From Comamonadaceae bacterium (GTDB taxonomy: Bacteria; Pseudomonadota; Gammaproteobacteria; Burkholderiales; Burkholderiaceae_C): a DNA stretch of 64,000 nt. The notes beneath the pieces were generated by a model. That model worked only from the letters and a program-made list of their open reading frames with translations, was not told the DNA's origin and searched no databases. Shown in pieces: positions 59,765 to 64,000 of the stretch. The DNA is taken from NCBI GenBank assembly GCA_027485235.1, contig JAIXRJ010000010.1:1-64000 (forward strand), written 5' to 3'. A program made the position numbers and the translations under genes. Positions within the stretch are counted from its first letter, which is position 1, and the number at the start of each line of letters is the position of its first letter.

Positions 59765-60448
59765 TTATTCCAGACGCCAGGTGTAACGCATGCTGGCCCA
59801 GGCTTGTTCGGGCTTGCCATCCACCGAGGCTGGGCGGAACTGGCAGCGTGACAGGCCGGCGCGGGCGGCTTCGTCCAAGCGCTTGAAGCCGGAGGATTTT
59901 TCCACCTCTGACTGGATCACTTTGCCATCTGCACCCACCAAAAAACGCAGGCTCACGGTGCCTTCTTCTTCCATGCGGCGGGAGGCACTGGGGTATTCGG
60001 GTTTTTCGCAGTTGGCCGCGTTCACCACGGCCGCGGTGCGCACAGATTCTGACTTGACCGCGGGCGCAGGGGTTGGTGAAGGCACAGAAGTGGCAGCACT
60101 GGCAATAGGCGAAGTGGGGGCTGCTGCTTGGGGCGTGGCTGTCACTGCGGCTACGGCGTTGGGGGCCGGCATCGGGCTGGCCACGGGCGAAGCTGGTGGC
60201 GGCACATAGGCTGGCGCTGGCGGCAGGTTCTGGGGTGGTGGCGGCAGTTTGGGCGGCGGCGGCACGGGCTTGTCGGGCACGGTTTCCGACAGCAAGATGA
60301 CCTCGACGGGCGCTTTGATTTTTGTCACGACCGAGCGGGCCAAGCCAGAGTGGATGGCCCAGAAAAGCAGAAGGTGCAAAACCACCACCAGGCCAAAACC
60401 GAGCAGGTGCTTGCCTGGCTTTCGCTGTTGGGTGGCGTAGTTGTCCAT
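59765..60448 (-). CDS. tonB: TonB energy-transducing protein
   Basis: A 227-residue protein with one N-terminal membrane helix (LLGFGLVVVLHLLLFWAIHSGLA, residues ~13-35), a proline-rich periplasmic spacer (PPPPKLPPPPQNLPPAPAYVPPP), and a C-terminal TonB domain (CEKPEYPSASRRMEEEGTVSLRFLVGADGKVIQSEVEKSSGFKRLDEAARAGLSRCQF). AAGGA precedes the start. It can energise the TonB-dependent receptor at 20 kb. Confidence 0.93.
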   Translation of the reverse strand: MDNYATQQRKPGKHLLGFGLVVVLHLLLFWAIHSGLARSVVTKIKAPVEVILLSETVPDKPVPPPPKLPPPPQNLPPAPAYVPPPASPVASPMPAPNAVAAVTATPQAAAPTSPIASAATSVPSPTPAPAVKSESVRTAAVVNAANCEKPEYPSASRRMEEEGTVSLRFLVGADGKVIQSEVEKSSGFKRLDEAARAGLSRCQFRPASVDGKPEQAWASMRYTWRLE

Positions 60449-60598
60449 TCTGGGGGTCCTTCAAAGGCAATCGGTGGGTGCAGGGTTCAGGAGAAAGGTT
60501 CAGGGGCAAGGTTCGAGGATGAGGATTGTATTGATTGGGCGCGTGCCCAGTTCAGCCTTGTTCCATGGGGGCACCCACAGCAGTGCGAATGGGGGCCG

Positions 60599-61033
60599 TC
60601 AGCGCGGGGCGCTTTGCCGCATCTCAAAGCGCTGCGGCGCTGTCCCCACCGCGCCGGTCTGGCGCTCGCCTGTCAAGACCTTGCCGCAACTGCCCGCGGC
60701 CACTCGCCCCAGCCAAGTGGCCTCGATGCGTTGCCCATCGTGTGACTCTTCCAGGGTGAACTCACCGCCTTCGAGGTCGGCCACCACCGCGTAGTGCCTG
60801 GGCTTTTGCATCAGGACGCCTCGCAGGCTGCCTGGGTGTTCGGGGTGTGGGCGCAACACCAAAGTCCATGCCCCCGTGGAGCCGGCCAGTTCCACCTGCC
60901 ATTCCCCCAAGAGCTGGTCGGTGGTGATCTCTGCTGGCGTGCAACCCACAGCCACAGGGGCCTGGGTGCAGGCGGTCAGGCCTGCCCAGACCAGGGTGAC
61001 CACCCCCATGACCCGTCGGAGAGATCGCCTCAT
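60599..61033 (-). CDS. Small predicted lipoprotein of unknown function
   Basis: A 144-residue protein whose ATG overlaps the stop codon of the helicase gene (ATGA). MRRSLRRVMGVVTLVWAGLTAC is a lipoprotein signal with lipobox LTAC (Cys22). The mature part has CTPAEITTDQLLGEWQVELAG and GVLMQKPRHYAVVADLEGGEFTLEESHDGQRIEATWLG, suggesting a small beta-rich domain. No known function recognised. Four cysteines in all, at 22, 31, 116 and possibly paired. Confidence 0.72.
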   Translation of the reverse strand: MRRSLRRVMGVVTLVWAGLTACTQAPVAVGCTPAEITTDQLLGEWQVELAGSTGAWTLVLRPHPEHPGSLRGVLMQKPRHYAVVADLEGGEFTLEESHDGQRIEATWLGRVAAGSCGKVLTGERQTGAVGTAPQRFEMRQSAPR

Positions 61034-63105
61034 GGTTTGGCCTCTGCGGCCGCATTGGCCACCCGCTGGGCAAATTCGGCCCGCAGCGCCTTGAGTTTTT
61101 CGCGGGGGTCTTCTTTGGTGGTGTTTTCGTCCAGCCGCATTTCGGCAATGAAACGGCTGGGCAGCGCGGCCACGGTTTCGCGGCCTTTTTTGCGGCGTTG
61201 GGTCCAGCTCACGGCCAGGCTGCGCTGGGCGCGGGTGATGCCCACGTACATCAAGCGGCGCTCTTCTTGCAGGCGCAGCAAAATGTCCTCTTGGTTGGCC
61301 CCACCTGTGGTGTCGTCGTCCCCCAATTTGAAAGGCAGCAAGCCTTCGTTCACGCCCACCAGCGTGACATGCGGCCACTCCAGACCCTTGGAGGCGTGCA
61401 GGGTCGACAGTGTGACCACGTTCTGGTCTTTCTCGCGTTCGCTCAGGGTGGAGATCAACGAGATGGTTTGCGCCACATCCAGCAGGTTTTTGACTTCTGT
61501 GGCCTGGGCCCCGGTCGCGTCTTCGATCTCGCCGCCGCAGCGCCCCGCCATCCAGTCGCAAAACTCCAGCACGTTGGTCCAGCGTGCGCTGGCCACTTTT
61601 TCGTTGTCTTCGCCGTCGTACAGGTGCGACTCGTAGCCGATCTCCTTGAGCCATTCCATCAAAAATGCCAGCGCGTCCGTTTTGCCTAAGGTGTGGCGGG
61701 CGCGGTGTTCCAGGTCGTTGATGGTGCGGCCAAACTCGTGCAGGCCGTCGACGGCTCGGGCATTCACGGCGCTGGGCAGGCTGCCCGCAAACAGGGCCTC
61801 GAAGAGGCTGAGCTTGTATTGCGTGGCAAAGGCGCCCAGTTGCCCCAGCGACTGGTGGCCGATGCCGCGCTTGGGGCTGGTGATGGCGCGCAAAAAAGCC
61901 GGGTCGTCGTCGTTGTTGATCCACAGCCGAAACCAGGCGCACAGGTCCTTGATCTCGGTCTTGTCAAAAAAGCTCTGCCCGCCCGACACCTTGTAGGGCA
62001 TGTTGGCGCGGCGCAGGGCTTGCTCAAAGGGGCGGGCCATGTGGTTGGCGCGGTAGAGGATGGCAAAGTCCTTGAACTCGCGGTGATTCGACTCTAGTGA
62101 ATGTCCGCTGCGAATCGACTGGATGCGGGCAATCGCCCGGTCGGCCTCATGTTCTTCGTTCACCGCATCGATCAGACGTACCGGCTCGCCTTCACCCAGC
62201 TCCGAAAACAGGGTTTTGGGGTAGAGCTTGGGGTTGGGCTGGATCACGTGGTTGGCGGCGCGCAAGATGGCGCTGGTGGAGCGGTAGTTTTGCTCCAGCT
62301 TGATCACTTTGAGCTGCGGAAAATCCACCGGCAAACGCTTGAGGTTGTCCAGCGTCGCACCGCGCCAGCCGTAGATCGACTGGTCGTCGTCGCCCACCGC
62401 CGTGAAGCGCGCCCGCTCGCCCACCAGGTGTTTCAGCACCTCGTACTGCGTGGCGTTGGTGTCTTGGTATTCGTCCACCAGCACATGGCCCATCTTGGCC
62501 TGCCAGCGCTCGCGCACCTCAGGAAACTCGGCCAGCAGCTTCAGGGGCAGGCCGATCAGGTCGTCAAAGTCCACGCTCTGGTAAGCGCTCAAACGCTCTT
62601 GGTAGAGCGCCATGATGCGGGCGATCACACGGGCGTTGTCGTCGGGGGCAAGGGCTGCGGCCTGCTCGGCGTTCAGGCCCATGTTTTTCCAGAGGCTGAT
62701 GGTCCACTGCCACTGGCGGGCGGTGGCCGCGTCGGTGGTGCCGCCGCAGTCCTTGAGGATGCTGGTCACATCGTCGGCGTCCATGATGCTGAATTGCGGC
62801 TTGAGCCCCAGCACCGCGCCGTCTTCGCGCATGATGCGCACGCCCAGTGCGTGGAAGGTGCAGAACAGCACATCTTTGGCGGCGCGGCCAATCAGCTGCT
62901 TGGCGCGCTCGCGCATCTCGGCGGCGGCTTTGTTGGTGAAGGTGATGGCCGCGATGCGTTGGGGCTCCAGCCCCACATCGATCAGGCGCTCGATCTTGTG
63001 GGTGATCACCCGCGTTTTGCCCGAGCCCGCCCCCGCCAGCACCAAGCAGGGGCCGGAGACGTAGTTCACGGCTTCAAGTTGGGCGAAATTCAGACCGGCA
63101 GTCAT
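61030..63105 (-). CDS. rep: ATP-dependent DNA helicase, Rep/UvrD family
   Basis: A 691-residue superfamily 1A 3'-5' helicase. Motif I is LAGAGSGKTRVI (residues ~23-34), motif Ia AITFTNKAAAEM, motif II VLVDEYQDTNATQYEVL, motif III AVGDDDQSIYGWRGA, motif IV LEQNYRST, motif V TLHASKGLEWPHVTLVGVNEGLLP and motif VI EERRLMYVGITRAQ. Length is close to E. coli Rep (673). It is coupled to a small lipoprotein gene downstream. Confidence 0.9.
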   Translation of the reverse strand: MTAGLNFAQLEAVNYVSGPCLVLAGAGSGKTRVITHKIERLIDVGLEPQRIAAITFTNKAAAEMRERAKQLIGRAAKDVLFCTFHALGVRIMREDGAVLGLKPQFSIMDADDVTSILKDCGGTTDAATARQWQWTISLWKNMGLNAEQAAALAPDDNARVIARIMALYQERLSAYQSVDFDDLIGLPLKLLAEFPEVRERWQAKMGHVLVDEYQDTNATQYEVLKHLVGERARFTAVGDDDQSIYGWRGATLDNLKRLPVDFPQLKVIKLEQNYRSTSAILRAANHVIQPNPKLYPKTLFSELGEGEPVRLIDAVNEEHEADRAIARIQSIRSGHSLESNHREFKDFAILYRANHMARPFEQALRRANMPYKVSGGQSFFDKTEIKDLCAWFRLWINNDDDPAFLRAITSPKRGIGHQSLGQLGAFATQYKLSLFEALFAGSLPSAVNARAVDGLHEFGRTINDLEHRARHTLGKTDALAFLMEWLKEIGYESHLYDGEDNEKVASARWTNVLEFCDWMAGRCGGEIEDATGAQATEVKNLLDVAQTISLISTLSEREKDQNVVTLSTLHASKGLEWPHVTLVGVNEGLLPFKLGDDDTTGGANQEDILLRLQEERRLMYVGITRAQRSLAVSWTQRRKKGRETVAALPSRFIAEMRLDENTTKEDPREKLKALRAEFAQRVANAAAEAKP

Positions 63106-63267
63106 GGGTGCTTGGGATCAAGACAAAGCTGACCATCATAGCGGCCAAAGTCTGGGCCCTTGGACCGCCTGTTCAGGCAGTCGGCTGACCCCGAGCCTTG
63201 ACTTGGGACCGTGACCCGTGAAGCGGTTCGTGTCGGTCGTGTGACCCATGGGGCCTGAGGACTGCAC

Positions 63268-63273
63268 GACAAT
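63268..63273 (+). promoter_or_regulatory. Candidate -10 element (GACAAT) six bases before an ATG
   Basis: GACAAT-N6-ATG before the AEC transporter gene; no ribosome-binding site. Confidence 0.4.
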
Positions 63274-63279
63274 GAGGCC

Positions 63280-64000
63280 ATGATAGAAGTCTTGCACATC
63301 ACATTTCCGTTCTTTGCCCTGGTGTTGTGCGGTTATGCCGCTGCCCGCAAAGGGCTGTTGCCGCTGGAGGCCATTCCCGGGCTCAATGGTTTTGTGTTGT
63401 TTTTTGCATTGCCGTGCATGTTGTTTCGCTTTGGGGCCAGCACACCGATCGCACAGTTGCTGGATGCTGGGGTGTTCTTCACGTATTTGGTGTGTGCCTT
63501 GATCATGGTCGCGTTCACGATCGCGGTCAGTCTCAGTGCCCGCATCCGTTGGAACGATGCCTCCTTGGGCGCTTTGGTGGCAGCCTTTCCGAACACCGGC
63601 TTCATGGGGGTGCCCTTGCTGGTGGCTTTGTTGGGCGCGACCGCCGCGGGCCCCGCCATCGTGACCATCGTGGTGGACATGGTGATCACCAGTTCATTGT
63701 GTGTGGCCTTGTCCCGCATGGACACCGCTGGAGAGCACGGTGTGGCCGGGGCAGCGCGAAAGGCCCTGGCTGGTGTGGTCCGCAACCCCATGCCTTGGTC
63801 GATTTTGTTGGGTGCAGCATGTTCATTTTGGCGCTTGGAACCGATCGGTCCGGTCGCCAAAACAGTGGGCCTGCTGGCCGATGCGGCTTCGCCAGTGGCC
63901 TTGTTCACCATTGGTGCTGTGCTGGCCCGCTCGCAAATGCTGGCACACGAGCGCCCTCACGGGCCCTTGCGCGCAGGGGACTATTTGCCGGTGGCGCTGA
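63280..64000 (+). CDS. AEC-family transporter (auxin efflux carrier-like), 3'-truncated by window edge
   Basis: The frame is open from the ATG at 63280 to the window end, giving 240 residues of a protein expected to be near 300. It starts MIEVLHITFPFFALVLCGYAA and has several membrane helices, with the AEC hallmark VAAFPNTGFMGVPLLVALLG around residues 100-120. A hydrophilic loop (~145-165) precedes the second half, which begins NPMPWSILLGAA. Bacterial AEC proteins carry malate, malonate and related acids. The substrate is unknown. Confidence 0.85.
   Translation, partial: MIEVLHITFPFFALVLCGYAAARKGLLPLEAIPGLNGFVLFFALPCMLFRFGASTPIAQLLDAGVFFTYLVCALIMVAFTIAVSLSARIRWNDASLGALVAAFPNTGFMGVPLLVALLGATAAGPAIVTIVVDMVITSSLCVALSRMDTAGEHGVAGAARKALAGVVRNPMPWSILLGAACSFWRLEPIGPVAKTVGLLADAASPVALFTIGAVLARSQMLAHERPHGPLRAGDYLPVAL

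Noticed and set aside
60481..60530. Short direct repeats of GGTTCAGG/GGTTCGAGG upstream of tonB
   Set aside because: Only three imperfect copies; too short and irregular to call a repeat or an operator.

Overview
The window looks like a chromosomal segment of a betaproteobacterium of the order Burkholderiales, most likely Comamonadaceae. The basis is overall protein similarity as I recognise it, high GC, GTG/TTG-rich third positions, the hpf-ptsN-hprK, fur/bamE and leuS-lptE-holA neighbourhoods, 'Bug'-type orphan solute-binding proteins and a tandem glycine riboswitch. I see no rRNA, tRNA, CRISPR array, prophage or insertion sequence. Coding density is high. The first gene (fadD) and the last gene (an AEC-family carrier) are cut by the window edges.

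Layout. 1-17 kb is housekeeping: fadD (partial), corA, hpf-ptsN-hprK, fur / bamE (divergent), dapB, a TolQ/TolR-like pair, leuS-lptE-holA, proA, gshA, kup and psd. 18-24 kb holds a NodIJ-like ABC exporter, a TonB-dependent receptor, a 3-hydroxyacyl-CoA dehydrogenase and a Crp/Fnr-family regulator. 24.4-32.5 kb is the most interesting part: one co-directional operon with a TauABC/SsuABC-like importer, a TauD/TfdA-family Fe(II)/2-oxoglutarate dioxygenase, a CoA-acylating aldehyde dehydrogenase and four bacterial microcompartment (BMC) shell genes (two tandem-domain BMC-T, one BMC-P, one BMC-H). A multidomain protein with SnoaL-like, Cys-rich and BMC-tail parts is translationally coupled into the shell genes. 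32.7-37 kb has an enoyl-CoA hydratase, a K+ channel, srkA, glk and a LysR regulator. 37-42 kb has a Bug binding protein, an M20 amidohydrolase, a tandem glycine riboswitch with a DadA-like amino-acid dehydrogenase, and an MFS carrier. 42-47 kb has htpG, an RsuA-family pseudouridine synthase, and a sugar dehydrogenase with a dihaem cytochrome c. 47.6-57 kb is a second Crp-family regulator divergent from an acyl-CoA ligase / LIV-type ABC importer / PaaK-like ligase operon. 57-64 kb has another Bug protein, a TonB-ExbB-ExbD-ExbD system, a Rep-like helicase with a small lipoprotein, and the start of an AEC transporter.

How the parts may work together. In the BMC operon the importer would bring in a sulfonate-like or other small organic acid. 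The O2-dependent dioxygenase would release an aldehyde, and the acylating dehydrogenase would turn it into an acyl-CoA inside a protein shell. Both enzymes end in a linker plus an amphipathic helix of the kind used as an encapsulation peptide. I do not recognise this dioxygenase-plus-shell combination as a described BMC class.

The two Crp-family regulators share the same recognition-helix core (SRQRVN). Each sits beside a TTGT...ACAA palindrome centred exactly 29.5 bp upstream of a -10-like hexamer of its divergent operon. This suggests that the BMC operon and the acyl-CoA ligase/ABC operon follow the same regulatory logic.

Other non-gene structure: a dispersed palindromic (REP-like) repeat family at five loci, a set of genes with a -10-like hexamer 6-8 nt before the start codon (leaderless-type starts), and several clear intrinsic terminators.
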